Source: Dyella sp. OK004
Lineage (GTDB): Bacteria > Pseudomonadota > Gammaproteobacteria > Xanthomonadales > Rhodanobacteraceae
Length of the DNA stretch: 64,000 bases
NCBI RefSeq assembly: GCF_900114495.1
Contig: NZ_FOZI01000003.1
Location: forward strand, 310,001 to 374,000
Reading direction: 5' to 3'
The position numbers and the translations under genes are program-made. Positions 29,701 to 37,155 of the stretch are shown here, in pieces. The notes below the pieces were generated by a model that was given only the letters and a program-made list of their open reading frames with translations, was not told where the DNA came from and made no database searches. Positions within the stretch are counted from its first letter, which is position 1; each line of letters begins with the position of its first letter.

Positions 29701-29799
29701 TCGGAGCAGGCGCCGTATTCGCCCAATCCATTGTTTGGCACGGCGCTGTATCGCGAGGCGCCACGCTACGTTCGGTTGAGCGTCAGCTACGACTACTAG
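26743..29799 (+). CDS. TonB-dependent outer-membrane receptor with carboxypeptidase-regulatory-like N-domain (Oar type)
   Basis: Outer-membrane receptor of about 1018 residues. After a signal peptide (cut near GVFAQ) it has a small CarboxypepD_reg-like beta-sandwich (TGTLFGQVTASGGETVLIES...), a plug domain (LGSVNVVANALP... YYINGFNTTDPLNG... YSAQYGRSDGGVINQV) and a large barrel ending in YVRLSVSYDY. It lacks an STN signalling domain of its own. Several ATGs lie close together (26731-26752); 26743 is favoured because GGGGA precedes it by about 5 nt. It is divergent from a YgjK-like glycosidase, so a carbohydrate ligand is plausible, but it also lies 130 bp before a signalling trio with an STN protein. 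Both links are inference. Confidence 0.85.
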   Translation: MMTMLQSLLHKRASGMRTPAQRVLVLALVVGLGASGGVFAQATTGTLFGQVTASGGETVLIESASGFKREVPIDARGRYVASQLPLGTYTVSLRRDGKTVETRSDIALHVGAGTDVSFVSAAGAGQAVSNLGSVNVVANALPAIDVTSVDSRTVITAEQLAKLPLGRSAEAIAMLAPGVLRNSANFTTATGKPLVSFGGSAATENAYYINGFNTTDPLNGHGGITLPYGAIDQQEVYTGGYSAQYGRSDGGVINQVGKRGNNSWHYGAQILWEPSFARSDYTDVHYANGIPASPVAGNLYDPKSKNKLWTTTASAYVGGPLIKDKLFFFIAGEFERQDGTNVNAVDNSKPYQTYRYDSPRWYGKLDWNINDSNILELTGASDKRHGNGSISKYDYTTLKQGAFINTDDNTKVGGDLYVAKYTGYITDNLTVSAMYGEMKTTDYDVPGSYDSSLTYVSGITNQNPALNGGVARGNNQTIQTLYDPARSNKTTNTRLDISYHLGDHMISVGIDNQRSEALNQGNKNSGPGYVWAYGHTNTPNAPLVSGLGVPAPANFPNGQDGYYVQKNISNNAVSVRSMQRAQYVEDKWQVSDRWLLSLGLRNDQFTDYNPGGQAFISQTKPQWAPRLGFSWDVNGDSSFKIYGNAGRYYLSMPLNPATGAAAGYVSTQQYYTYGGIAADGTPTGLTVMSNPVSANNSFGISPDPRTVTAKNLKAEDQDEFILGFTKTAGPNWTYGAKLTQRILRNAIDDFCDVNRVLDKAQSLGYQIGSSNSCYLINPGRANIFNLVTTNGSLVSVPMSDAELGFNGLKRRYYSLETFLEHPFDGTWYGKIDYVFSRSYGNTEGQVRSDLLQGGASASEDWDNYAIMEHTNGPQNNDHTHVVKLFGYYQINQEWQVSGNLSVQSGNPRICLGYYGPDHTDPVGYGNAYHFCNGQPSPPGSHGRLPWLHQLDLGVTYRPMFAAKRLAISANVFNVFNEQRPTFLQPNSEQAPYSPNPLFGTALYREAPRYVRLSVSYDY

Positions 29800-29839
29800 G
29801 CCAGTCACCGAGACAACAACCACCCCACGGTTACCTAAC

Positions 29840-29853
29840 TGACATATGACATA
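29840..29853. promoter_or_regulatory. tandem TGACATA heptamers upstream of the STN protein gene
   Basis: TGACATA occurs twice back to back (29840-29846, 29847-29853) in the 130-bp gap before the signalling trio. Read on the other strand this is TATGTCA twice, reminiscent of half of a Pho box, but with a 7-bp rather than 11-bp period. Confidence 0.3.
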
Positions 29854-29929
29854 GTTACGATCCCGACGGATGTGTGAGGGGTTGTGCTTGGCATAAGGCC
29901 TTTCCGGTCCGGGCAATCAGGAAACGGTC

Positions 29930-30673
29930 ATGTCGCGCGCCAAGTGGGTCTTAGCCGCAGGGTGTTTGCTTTCGGGGGGAACTGGCTATGCCATGGGTTT
30001 GCCACCGTCGTTGGATGACGTCCCCGTTCGCAGTGACGCGCGTCAGCGCCTTCATTTCGATATCGGCCCGCAGCCGTTGAGTGGCGCCGTGCGTGCGTTC
30101 AGCGACGTAACGGGCCAGGCTTTGCTGGTCGATCAGACCTTGCTTGCGGGCCGGGAGTCCCCGGGCGTGAGCGGTGACTTCACTGCCGGAGAGGCGCTTG
30201 ATCGCCTACTCGCTGGCACCGGGCTGGTCCAGCATTACTCCGCCGACCAGGCCTTCACCCTGATGCCCGCCGATGGCGCCGCGCCGACGGGAGCGGTGCG
30301 CGACAGCGAACCTCACAGTGATCGCCAAGAAGGCGATGCTCCGCCCGATCCGGTCGCCGAAGCCTACGGCGCGACGCTGCAATCGACCGTCGAAACGATG
30401 TTGTGCCGCTCCGAAACCACACGGCTAGGCACATACCGGCTGGTCATGCAGTTGTGGATCGGCACGGCCGGCGCGGTCGAACGGATGCGCCTGATCAGCA
30501 GCAGCGGTTCCGCCGAGCGCGACGCCGCGATCAAGGCCGCGATGATGCGCCTGCGGCTGGAACCGCCACCGCTGGCGATGGTGCAGCCCGTGACCATCCT
30601 TTTGTTGCCCGGCCCCGCGTCGCGACTGCCGGGTTGCGCCAGTCGCGCATCCACGCGCGACAAGGCGGCTTGA
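29930..30673 (+). CDS. VreA-like periplasmic signalling protein: STN domain fused to a TonB C-terminal domain
   Basis: A 247-residue exported protein with a signal peptide (about 1-21). Its STN domain (about 40-95: LHFDIGPQPLSGAVRAFSDVTGQALL... GEALDRLLAGTGL) is the module with which TonB-dependent transducers contact an anti-sigma factor. The C-terminal region (about 145-228) matches TonB C-terminal domains, and its LWIxxxGxxxRxxL pattern also appears in the TonB at 37156-37830. There is no barrel. This architecture and the position before an ECF sigma and FecR-like gene match VreA of the P. aeruginosa PUMA3 system. The stop overlaps the sigma-factor start (TGATG). Confidence 0.8.
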   Translation: MSRAKWVLAAGCLLSGGTGYAMGLPPSLDDVPVRSDARQRLHFDIGPQPLSGAVRAFSDVTGQALLVDQTLLAGRESPGVSGDFTAGEALDRLLAGTGLVQHYSADQAFTLMPADGAAPTGAVRDSEPHSDRQEGDAPPDPVAEAYGATLQSTVETMLCRSETTRLGTYRLVMQLWIGTAGAVERMRLISSSGSAERDAAIKAAMMRLRLEPPPLAMVQPVTILLLPGPASRLPGCASRASTRDKAA

Positions 30674-31218
30674 TGACGGCGTCGTCGATGTCGTTGCTGG
30701 CGTTATTCATGGAGCGGCAGACCGAGCTGCGCAAGCGTCTGCGCCGGCGCCTGGGCTCCGATGAGCTGGTCAACGATGTGCTGCAGGAAACCTATCTGCG
30801 CGTCGAGCGCATGCCCGACGGCACGGTTGCGCAGAGCAATCCGGGCGGCTACCTGTTCCGCATGGCGCTCAATGTGGCGGCGGACCAGCGCCAGGCCGAG
30901 GCCCGTTACCTCACCGGGGAGGAAGTCGAGGAGCTGCTGCATTTCGCCGACGATGCACTCGATCCGGCCAGGATCGTGCACGCGCGCCTCGAAGTGGCGG
31001 CGCTCGAACAGGCGATGCAGGAGCTGACCCCGCGCCAGCGCGCGATCTTGATCGCCTCCCGGGTCGAGGATGTCCCGCAACAGGACATCGCCGACCGTTT
31101 CCGCATTTCCGTGCGTATGGTTGGCAAGGAACTCAAGCGCGCACTCGAACATTGTGGCGCACGTCTCGATCGCCGGGTGGTGCAGCGGTTCGGTCCCGGG
31201 GCCGGAAAAGAGTCTTGA
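30673..31218 (+). CDS. ECF sigma factor (FecI/VreI-like)
   Basis: A 181-residue extracytoplasmic-function sigma factor. Region 2 spans about 20-80 (RRRLGSDELVNDVLQETYLRV) and region 4 about 110-162 (LTPRQRAILIASRVEDVPQQDIADRFRISVRMVGKELKRAL). The ATG at 30673 overlaps the upstream stop, and its own stop overlaps the next gene, so the three are translationally coupled. By family logic it is held inactive by the FecR-like protein until the STN protein signals. Likely targets are the secretion genes downstream; this is inference from context. Confidence 0.88.
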   Translation: MTASSMSLLALFMERQTELRKRLRRRLGSDELVNDVLQETYLRVERMPDGTVAQSNPGGYLFRMALNVAADQRQAEARYLTGEEVEELLHFADDALDPARIVHARLEVAALEQAMQELTPRQRAILIASRVEDVPQQDIADRFRISVRMVGKELKRALEHCGARLDRRVVQRFGPGAGKES

Positions 31219-32207
31219 TGAGTATGCAGACCCTTGATGCCATCACCGGCCACGGCTCGGCGCTTCACCGCGAGGCGCGCGACTGGTTGTTGCGGCTCAC
31301 CTCCGGCCGCGCCACCCCGGCCGACGCGCAAGCGTTCCGCCATTGGTGCAGCCAGAGCGCGGCCCACGCACGGGCGTTCGCTGAGACCCGCTTGCTATGG
31401 GACAACCTGGGCACGGCCGCGCGTGCGATATCGCAACGCGAGCAGGTCAAGACCGATGCGTTGCAGCGCGATCCGCGCCGCATGAGCCGCCGCGCCTTCC
31501 TTGGCGGTGCCGTGGCCGCCTCGGCCGCGTTCCTGTTGCTGCGTCCGCCCATGCGCCTGTGGCCGGATGTCGGCGACATGATGGCCGACTTCCGCACCGC
31601 GACCGGCGAGCAGCGCCAGGTGCAGGTGACGCCGGGTGTGGTGGTCGAGATGAACACGCAGACGGCGATCAACGTGAAGTACGCCGAGGGTCGCCCGGTA
31701 GGCATCGAACTGCTCACTGGCGAGATCCAGCTGCAGACACTCGACGGTGCTAGCGAGCCCTTCACCATCTACGCCTCGAAAGGTAGGGTCAACGCGTTGT
31801 CCGGATCGCAGTGCAATGTGCGCTGCCTGGATGACAATGTCGAAGTCACCGGACTCAACGGCACCGTGCGCCTGGAATACCAGGGGCGTACCGAATCGAT
31901 CAGCACCGCGCAACGCGCGCTTTACGGCCAGCGCGGTATGGCCGCACCGGCACCGGCCGATATCGACACGGCGATGGCGTGGCGGCGTCGCGTGCTGGTG
32001 TTTGATAACCAGCCGCTGTCTTCGGTGGTGGTGGAGATTAACCGTTACCGGCCGGGCAAGCTCATCCTCACCAACGATGCGCTGGGTGCGCGCAAGGTCC
32101 ATGCGCGCTTCACGCTGAACCAGCTCGCCGATGCGGCTACGCTGATTCACGACGCCTTCGGCGCTCATGTCACTACCTTGCCGGGTGGCATCGTGCTGCT
32201 GAGCTGA
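31218..32207 (+). CDS. FecR/VreR-like anti-sigma factor (sigma regulator)
   Basis: Inner-membrane anti-sigma factor of 329 residues. A cytosolic DUF4880 domain (about 16-62, with the conserved WLLRLTSGRATPADAQAFRHWC) should bind the sigma factor. A single membrane segment lies at about 93-109, and a periplasmic FecR domain (about 124-220) and C-terminal STN-like region (about 255-329) follow. Arg-Arg precedes the membrane helix (SRRAFLGG), a Tat-like feature. The start ATG at 31218 shares an A with the sigma-factor stop. It is followed by a large palindromic repeat region before the TpsB gene. Confidence 0.85.
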   Translation: MSMQTLDAITGHGSALHREARDWLLRLTSGRATPADAQAFRHWCSQSAAHARAFAETRLLWDNLGTAARAISQREQVKTDALQRDPRRMSRRAFLGGAVAASAAFLLLRPPMRLWPDVGDMMADFRTATGEQRQVQVTPGVVVEMNTQTAINVKYAEGRPVGIELLTGEIQLQTLDGASEPFTIYASKGRVNALSGSQCNVRCLDDNVEVTGLNGTVRLEYQGRTESISTAQRALYGQRGMAAPAPADIDTAMAWRRRVLVFDNQPLSSVVVEINRYRPGKLILTNDALGARKVHARFTLNQLADAATLIHDAFGAHVTTLPGGIVLLS

Positions 32208-32270
32208 GGTCGGTTTTTCGGCTTGATTGATGCCGAAGATCACCTGCGCGACTTGTGTTTGCGACAATTG

Positions 32271-32797
32271 TTGCGTTATCGGGACCTGGCCGCTTATGCA
32301 GCGGGCATTCCGCCTCGCTGCCGCGAGCCGGGTCACTTTCTCTTTGTTGGCCCAAAGAGAAAGTAACCAAAGAGAAATGGCCTGAAAGCAGGCGGTGGGC
32401 TTTGTAGCTGCGCTTTTTCCAGTGTCAGACGTTTGGAAGGATTCTCTTCCTGCCCTCTCCTCTGGATCTGATTAGCGTCGTGTCAGAGCGACGCGTGTTT
32501 TTCTCCTTCCCCTGCTCGCAGGGGGAGGCCGGGAGGGGGTAAGCCCTTGAGAAAACCTTTCCCGATACGCTTTCTCAAGTACTCACCCCTCCCCAACCCT
32601 CCCCTGCGAGCAGGGGAGGGAGCAAGAGCAAACCCGACGCCTGACACTGGAAAAGGCGTGGCTACAAAGCACGCCGTGCTCTTTAGACCATTTCTCTTTG
32701 GTCACTTTCTCTTTGGGTCAGCAAAGAGAAAGTGACTCGGGCGCCGGCAGGCGTCCGAAATGCCCGCTGCATAAGCGGCCAGGCCGCGATAACGCAA
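32271..32797. repeat. nested inverted repeat of about 527 bp
   Basis: The outer arms match as inverted copies: 32271-32380 and the reverse complement of 32688-32797 align without gaps over 110 bp, roughly 85% by eye, beginning TTGCGTTATC on both sides. Inner segments also pair (CTTTGTAGC... and TTTTCCAGTGTCAG on each side), and the core is REP copy B. Each arm contains a strong local hairpin, for example GGTCACTTTCTCTTTG at 32331-32346 with its complement at 32353-32368. No coding gene is credible inside it. It separates the FecR-like gene from the TpsB gene. Confidence 0.85.
32501..32623. repeat. REP-like bipartite palindromic element, copy B
   Basis: Hairpin 1 has CCCCTGC (32509-32515) and GCAGGGG (32518-32524). 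Hairpin 2 has an 11-bp stem CCCTCCCCTGC (32597-32607) and GCAGGGGAGGG (32610-32620). Between them CTTGAGAAA (32546-32554) pairs with TTTCTCAAG (32571-32579). It forms the core of the 527-bp inverted repeat and matches copies A, C and D. Confidence 0.8.
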
Positions 32798-32843
32798 CGG
32801 TGGTCGCTCCTGCGCTTCGCATCCACTTCACCTGACTGAATTC

Positions 32844-32861
32844 ATGACGGTTCGATGTCAG
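32844..32861 (-). promoter_or_regulatory. Pho-box-like direct repeat upstream of the TpsB gene
   Basis: On the minus strand the sequence CTGACATCGAACCGTCAT has two heptamers 11 bp apart. CTGACAT and CCGTCAT each match 6 of 7 bases of the PhoB heptamer CTGTCAT. The 4-nt spacer is CGAA. Orientation is opposite to the TpsB gene, 395 bp upstream of its start. PhoB binding is inference. Confidence 0.45.
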
Positions 32862-32894
32862 GGGCCCCGGAAAACATCCTGAAACACAGGCTGA

Positions 32895-32911
32895 CATGAA
32901 ATTTTCGTGAC
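32895..32911. promoter_or_regulatory. 17-bp motif shared by TpsB and TpsA upstream regions
   Basis: CATGAAATTTTCGTGAC here matches CATGAAGTTTTAGTGAC at 40951-40967 and 41148-41164 (15 of 17 identical). It may be a common regulatory site for the two-partner pair. Confidence 0.4.
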
Positions 32912-33255
32912 TCGGTTCAGTCCCTCGCGCGGCATGCCGTCTAACTCGGCATGGATGTGATCCACGGGCTGGGATGCCCACTCTCATTCTTGGCGTTTGC
33001 CTGGCGACATCGGGCGGGCGCGATCTTGGAACGGAGAGCGGCCGCCGGCGTGCGGTCCTCGGGGGATGGTGGTCGCGTGATAGATCATGGTGTGGTTTGG
33101 CCGTCCAGATGGCCGGCGGGCAAGGGTATGCGCGACACGGCGATGGCCTTGGATCGGACATGTGTCTGTCGCGGTTTGGTTATCCGGCGCGCTATAGCTT
33201 TGGCGTCCATATGGGAAGGGATGGCCAGCGGGTGTGTCGTGAGCGGGGCGCACGC

Positions 33256-34860
33256 ATGAGCGCATGGATGGCGCGCAACGCGGCTCGGCGGCCGCTGGCA
33301 TGGCTGATCGCGATGGCGCTGGCATGGCCAGCGCCTGGTCACGCGCAGCAGGCCGGCGCCACCCCGAGCGAGGCGCCCGCGCGTTTCGATGTCAACGAGT
33401 ACCTGGTCCGCGGCAATACCTTGCTCGAAGCGGTGGATATCGAGCAGGCGGTGGAACCGTTCCTCGGCCCTGGCCGTAGCCTGGACGACGTGCACGCCGC
33501 TCGCGATGCCGTGCAAAAGATCTACCAGGCCAAGGGCTATCAATCGGTGGTGGTGGAAGTGCCGCCGCAGCAGGTGAAGGCCGGCGTGCTGTTGTTGCAG
33601 GTGACCGAGAACAGCGTCGGCCGCGTGCGCGTGGAAGGTGCCAAATACCACTCGCCACAGGCGATCCGTGATGCGGTGCCGGCGCTGGCCGAAGGCGCGG
33701 TGCCCAACTTCACCAAGGCGCAGGAGCAGCTCACGGCGATCAACCGCCAGCCGGGCCAGCAGGTGGTGCCGTTGCTGAAGCCAGGCACCTTGCCGCAGAC
33801 CATGGATGTGACCCTCAAGGTCGACGACACCTATCCGCTGCACGGCAGTCTGGAAGTCAACAACGACCACAGTGCGGATACGCCCGTGCTGCGCACCATC
33901 GGCAACGTCCGCTACGACAACCTGTGGCAACGCGGGCACGCGATCTCGGCCACCTATATCGTCGCGCCGCAGGATCGCAACGCCGCCGAGGTCTACGCGC
34001 TTTCCTATCTGGCGCCGGTGGGCGACGGCTGGAGCCTGTTGGGCTCGGGCTACAAGTCCAACAGCAACGCCAACACACTGGGCGGCACCACGGTGCTGGG
34101 CAAGGGCAACGCCGTCAGCCTGCAGGCCACGCGGTTGTTGCCGACGCTGGGCACCTATAGCCAGTCGCTGTCGTTCGGCGTGAGCCGCAAGCATTTCGAC
34201 CAGAACATCAGCATCGGCAGCCAGACCTCCAAAGTGCCGATCACTTACTTTCCGGCCGCCGTTACTTACAACGGGCAGCGGATAGGGGAGAAGTCGTCGA
34301 CTGGGTTCACGCTGGCCGGCAATTTCGGTTGGCGCGGCATGGGCAGTGACCGCAACGCATTCGACAACCAGCGCTTCAATGCACGCCAGAACTTTGCGTA
34401 TCTGCGCGCCGACTTCAACTACACGCGCGTGTTCAAGGGCGATTACTCATTGGCCTTCCGCGCCAGTGGCCAGCTCGCCGACTCGCCGCTGATCTCCAGC
34501 GAGCAGTTCGCGGCGGGCGGCGCCAGCAGCGTGCGTGGCTATCTGTCGGCGGAAGACACCGGCGACAACGGCGCCATCGGTTCGGTGGAGCTGCGCAGTC
34601 CCTCCATCGCGTCATGGGTCGGCGACGCGGTCAATGACTGGCGCTTTCATTTCTTCATCGACGGCTCGCGCGTGCTGCTGATCGATCCGCTACCGGACCA
34701 GCGCGGCCGCTTCACCTTGCTCAGCACGGGCGTGGGCACACGCTTCGTGTTGTTCCGCTACCTCAATGGCGAGCTCGAGTACGCCTATCCACTCAAGGAC
34801 GGCGCGCGCACCAAGGCGCACGACGGCCGCCTGCTTTTCAACGTGAAGGCCAGCCTGTGA
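33256..34860 (+). CDS. two-partner secretion outer-membrane transporter (TpsB, ShlB/FhaC/PdtB-like)
   Basis: Outer-membrane Omp85-superfamily transporter that exports a TpsA partner, almost surely the giant exoprotein at 41294-54400. The ATG at 33256 gives 534 residues with a signal peptide ending GHA-QQ. Two POTRA domains follow (about 44-118 and 121-190, the first reading YLVRGNTLLEAVDIEQAVEPFLGPG), then a 16-strand barrel. The conserved loop-6 motif VRGY is at 426-429. The longer frame from 32974 lacks a signal peptide at its start and is rejected. It begins an operon-like run with exbB, exbD, tonB and three exported proteins. Confidence 0.9.
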   Translation: MSAWMARNAARRPLAWLIAMALAWPAPGHAQQAGATPSEAPARFDVNEYLVRGNTLLEAVDIEQAVEPFLGPGRSLDDVHAARDAVQKIYQAKGYQSVVVEVPPQQVKAGVLLLQVTENSVGRVRVEGAKYHSPQAIRDAVPALAEGAVPNFTKAQEQLTAINRQPGQQVVPLLKPGTLPQTMDVTLKVDDTYPLHGSLEVNNDHSADTPVLRTIGNVRYDNLWQRGHAISATYIVAPQDRNAAEVYALSYLAPVGDGWSLLGSGYKSNSNANTLGGTTVLGKGNAVSLQATRLLPTLGTYSQSLSFGVSRKHFDQNISIGSQTSKVPITYFPAAVTYNGQRIGEKSSTGFTLAGNFGWRGMGSDRNAFDNQRFNARQNFAYLRADFNYTRVFKGDYSLAFRASGQLADSPLISSEQFAAGGASSVRGYLSAEDTGDNGAIGSVELRSPSIASWVGDAVNDWRFHFFIDGSRVLLIDPLPDQRGRFTLLSTGVGTRFVLFRYLNGELEYAYPLKDGARTKAHDGRLLFNVKASL

Positions 34861-34906
34861 GCAGGCCAACAGCCATCACCAACGAATTCTGCCGCATAGG
34901 GGTGCT

Positions 34907-36718
34907 ATGACAATGCGTTACCTGATACTCGCGTGTTTGCTATGCCTGTCGTGGCTGGCGCGCCCCGCCATGGCGGCGGATGCCTCGTGGTGGAACGACG
35001 ACTGGTCCTTCCGCAAAGCCATCACGCTGGATACCAGCCCCAAGGGTGCCGGCATCGCGCAGGCGCCGGGTCGCGTGCCGCTGCTGATCCGCCTGCATCC
35101 CGGCAACTTCCAGTTCGACGGTGTGGCCAAGAGCGGTGCGGATATCCGTTTTATCGCAGCCGACGGCAAGACGCCGCTCAACTATGAAGTGGAAAGCTTC
35201 GACCCGGTGATGGGCGTCGGCCAGATCTGGCTGGACACCACCGACATGCCGGCCAACGGCCAGCAGACTGTGTGGATGTATTACGGCAACACCAAGGCGC
35301 CGCCGCAGAGCAGCGGTGCGGCGACTTTCGATGCCGACTACACCCTGGTCTATCACTTTGATGATGCCGCCGGTGCATCGCCGAAGGACGCCACGGCGTA
35401 CGGCAACAACGCGACCAAGGGCCAGCTGCGCCCGGTGGATGGCGGCATCGTCGGCAAGGCCGCGCGCTTCGACGGCAGCTCGACGCTGACGCTGCCGGCC
35501 GCGGCTTCGCTGAACCTCACGGCGGGCGGCAATTTCAGCTTCAGCGCCTGGATCAAAGTGGACGCATTGCCCACCGCGCCGACCGCACTGTATGCGCGTC
35601 GCCAGGATGGCAAAGGTGTGCTGATCGGTCTGGCCAACGGCGCGCCGTTTGTCGAGATCGACGGCGAGCAGGCGCAGCGCAGCGCAGCGGGCGAGCCGAT
35701 CAAGGCTGGCCAATGGACGTATCTGGCGGTCACCGCCGACAGCAGCAAGACCGTGCTTTACGTCAACGGCCAGCCCTATGCGACCTTGGCAGCCACCGTG
35801 CCGGCATTGACCGATGCCGCGACGGTAGGCGGCGAAGCACCGGCTGCCGACGGGCAGGGCGCGGCGCTTGCCAATTTCATCGGCGACATGGATGAGCTGC
35901 GTATCTCCCGCGTGGCGCGCCCGGCCACCGTGCTGGCGGTCGATGCGCTGTCGCAAGGCGCGGAATCCAAGCTGGTGCAGTACGGCGAAGACGAAAAGAA
36001 ATCTGGCTTCGGTTTCGGCTACTTCGGCATCATTGTCAAATCGGTCACGGCCGATGCCTGGGTGGTGATCGGCATCTTGCTAGTGATGGCGCTGATCTCC
36101 TGGGTGGTGATGTGGAACAAGGCGCGCTACGTCGGCGCGGTCAGTTCGGCCAACGAGCGTTTCCTGGACCGCTTCCGTGATCTCGGCAGCAACCTGCTCG
36201 GTCTCGCCGAAGAATCGCCGGCCACCAAGGTCGAGCTGGCCGATTCCTCGCTCTACCGTTTGTACGAAACAGGCAAGAAGGAAGTGTGGCGTCGCCGTAA
36301 CAAGGACGGCCACGTGGTCATCGCGTCCGAGTCGATCGAAGCGATCCGTGCGGTGATGGATTCCACCCTGGTGCGCGAGAACCAGAAGCTCTCGCGCTCG
36401 ATGGTGATGCTGACCATCGCTATCTCCGGCGGCCCGTTCCTGGGCCTGCTCGGCACCGTGGTCGGCGTGATGATCACCTTCGCCGCCATCGCCGCGGCCG
36501 GCGACGTCAATGTCAACGCGATCGCACCCGGCATTGCCGCTGCGCTGCTCGCCACTGTGGCCGGTCTGGTCGTCGCCATCCCGGCGCTGTTTGGCTACAA
36601 CTATCTGCTGACGCGCAACAAAGCGGTCACCGCGAACATGCAGGTGTTCGTGGATGAGTTCGTCACGCGTCTGGCCGAACTGCACCGGGAGGCCGACCTC
36701 AGCACGGTCGGCCCATAA
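34907..36718 (+). CDS. exbB: ExbB-family proton channel with DUF2341 and LamG-like periplasmic extension
   Basis: A 603-residue fusion. After a signal peptide (1-23) come a DUF2341 domain (about 28-135, WWNDDWSFRKAITLD) and a concanavalin/LamG-like jelly roll (about 145-345, YHFDDAAG... FSFSAWIKVD... MDELRISRVAR). The membrane part follows: helix 1 at 384-402, a cytosolic loop, then helices at about 506-530 and 544-566 of MotA/TolQ/ExbB type (GGPFLGLLGTVVGVMITF). It should form the proton channel with the ExbD encoded 12 bp downstream and power TonB. The periplasmic sugar-binding-like head is not found in ordinary ExbB; its partner is unknown. Confidence 0.88.
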   Translation: MTMRYLILACLLCLSWLARPAMAADASWWNDDWSFRKAITLDTSPKGAGIAQAPGRVPLLIRLHPGNFQFDGVAKSGADIRFIAADGKTPLNYEVESFDPVMGVGQIWLDTTDMPANGQQTVWMYYGNTKAPPQSSGAATFDADYTLVYHFDDAAGASPKDATAYGNNATKGQLRPVDGGIVGKAARFDGSSTLTLPAAASLNLTAGGNFSFSAWIKVDALPTAPTALYARRQDGKGVLIGLANGAPFVEIDGEQAQRSAAGEPIKAGQWTYLAVTADSSKTVLYVNGQPYATLAATVPALTDAATVGGEAPAADGQGAALANFIGDMDELRISRVARPATVLAVDALSQGAESKLVQYGEDEKKSGFGFGYFGIIVKSVTADAWVVIGILLVMALISWVVMWNKARYVGAVSSANERFLDRFRDLGSNLLGLAEESPATKVELADSSLYRLYETGKKEVWRRRNKDGHVVIASESIEAIRAVMDSTLVRENQKLSRSMVMLTIAISGGPFLGLLGTVVGVMITFAAIAAAGDVNVNAIAPGIAAALLATVAGLVVAIPALFGYNYLLTRNKAVTANMQVFVDEFVTRLAELHREADLSTVGP

Positions 36719-36730
36719 GGGGGCGCGGCC

Positions 36731-37138
36731 ATGCAAGTCCAAGACGACGACAAGCCCTACGACGACATCAACATCACGCCGATGCTGGATCTGGCGTATG
36801 TGCTGCTGGTGATCTTCATCATCATGACCACCGCCTCGGTGCAGGGGGTGAAGGTGAACCTGCCCAAGGCCAGCGCGTCGGTGAGCCTGGCCAAGCCGCA
36901 GACCAAGGCGATCACCGTGTCGGAAAGCGGGCAGATCTTCCTGGATGCGTTTCCGGTCACGCTCGGTGAGCTGGAAGCACGACTGCGCACGCAGAAGGCG
37001 GTGACGCCCGACTTCCCGATCATCGTGAAAGGCGACGCCGGCGTGCAGTACCAGAAGGTGGTCGACATTCTCGATCTGCTGCGCCGGCTCGATCTGTCGC
37101 AGGTCGGCCTGGTCACCGGCAAGCAGCCGGGCGGCTGA
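36731..37138 (+). CDS. exbD: ExbD-family energy-transducing protein
   Basis: A 135-residue protein with a short cytosolic N-terminus, one transmembrane helix (about 18-34) containing the conserved proton-carrying Asp20 in ITPMLDLAYVLLVIF, and a periplasmic domain. It pairs with the ExbB-like protein just upstream to form the motor that drives TonB. Spacing of 12 bp upstream and 17 bp downstream indicates one operon. The family signature around Asp20 is unambiguous. Confidence 0.93.
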   Translation: MQVQDDDKPYDDINITPMLDLAYVLLVIFIIMTTASVQGVKVNLPKASASVSLAKPQTKAITVSESGQIFLDAFPVTLGELEARLRTQKAVTPDFPIIVKGDAGVQYQKVVDILDLLRRLDLSQVGLVTGKQPGG

Positions 37139-37155
37139 CGGTGCGGAGACCTGCC

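Larger units (their letters stand above)
32798..33255 (+). other. 458-bp upstream region of the TpsB gene
   Basis: No convincing gene is present; the open frame that reads through it lacks a credible start. It holds a Pho-box-like motif (32844-32861), a 17-bp motif shared with the TpsA upstream region (32895-32911), and the 11-mer GATCGGACATG (33152-33162), which recurs at 40732-40742 upstream of TpsA. I could not place a convincing sigma70 promoter, which fits use of the ECF sigma factor. Confidence 0.5.

Noticed and set aside
29248-29916. 222-codon minus-strand frame over the end of the receptor gene
   Set aside because: Antisense of the receptor barrel, with no domain and no start signal.
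32271-32797. Insertion sequence
   Set aside because: Inverted arms are present, but the interior is REP-like with no transposase frame, so it is described as a repeat element.
32974-33255. N-terminal extension of the TpsB reading frame
   Set aside because: The 94 extra residues lack a signal peptide at the start, while MSAWMARNAARRPLAW at 33256 begins a normal one.
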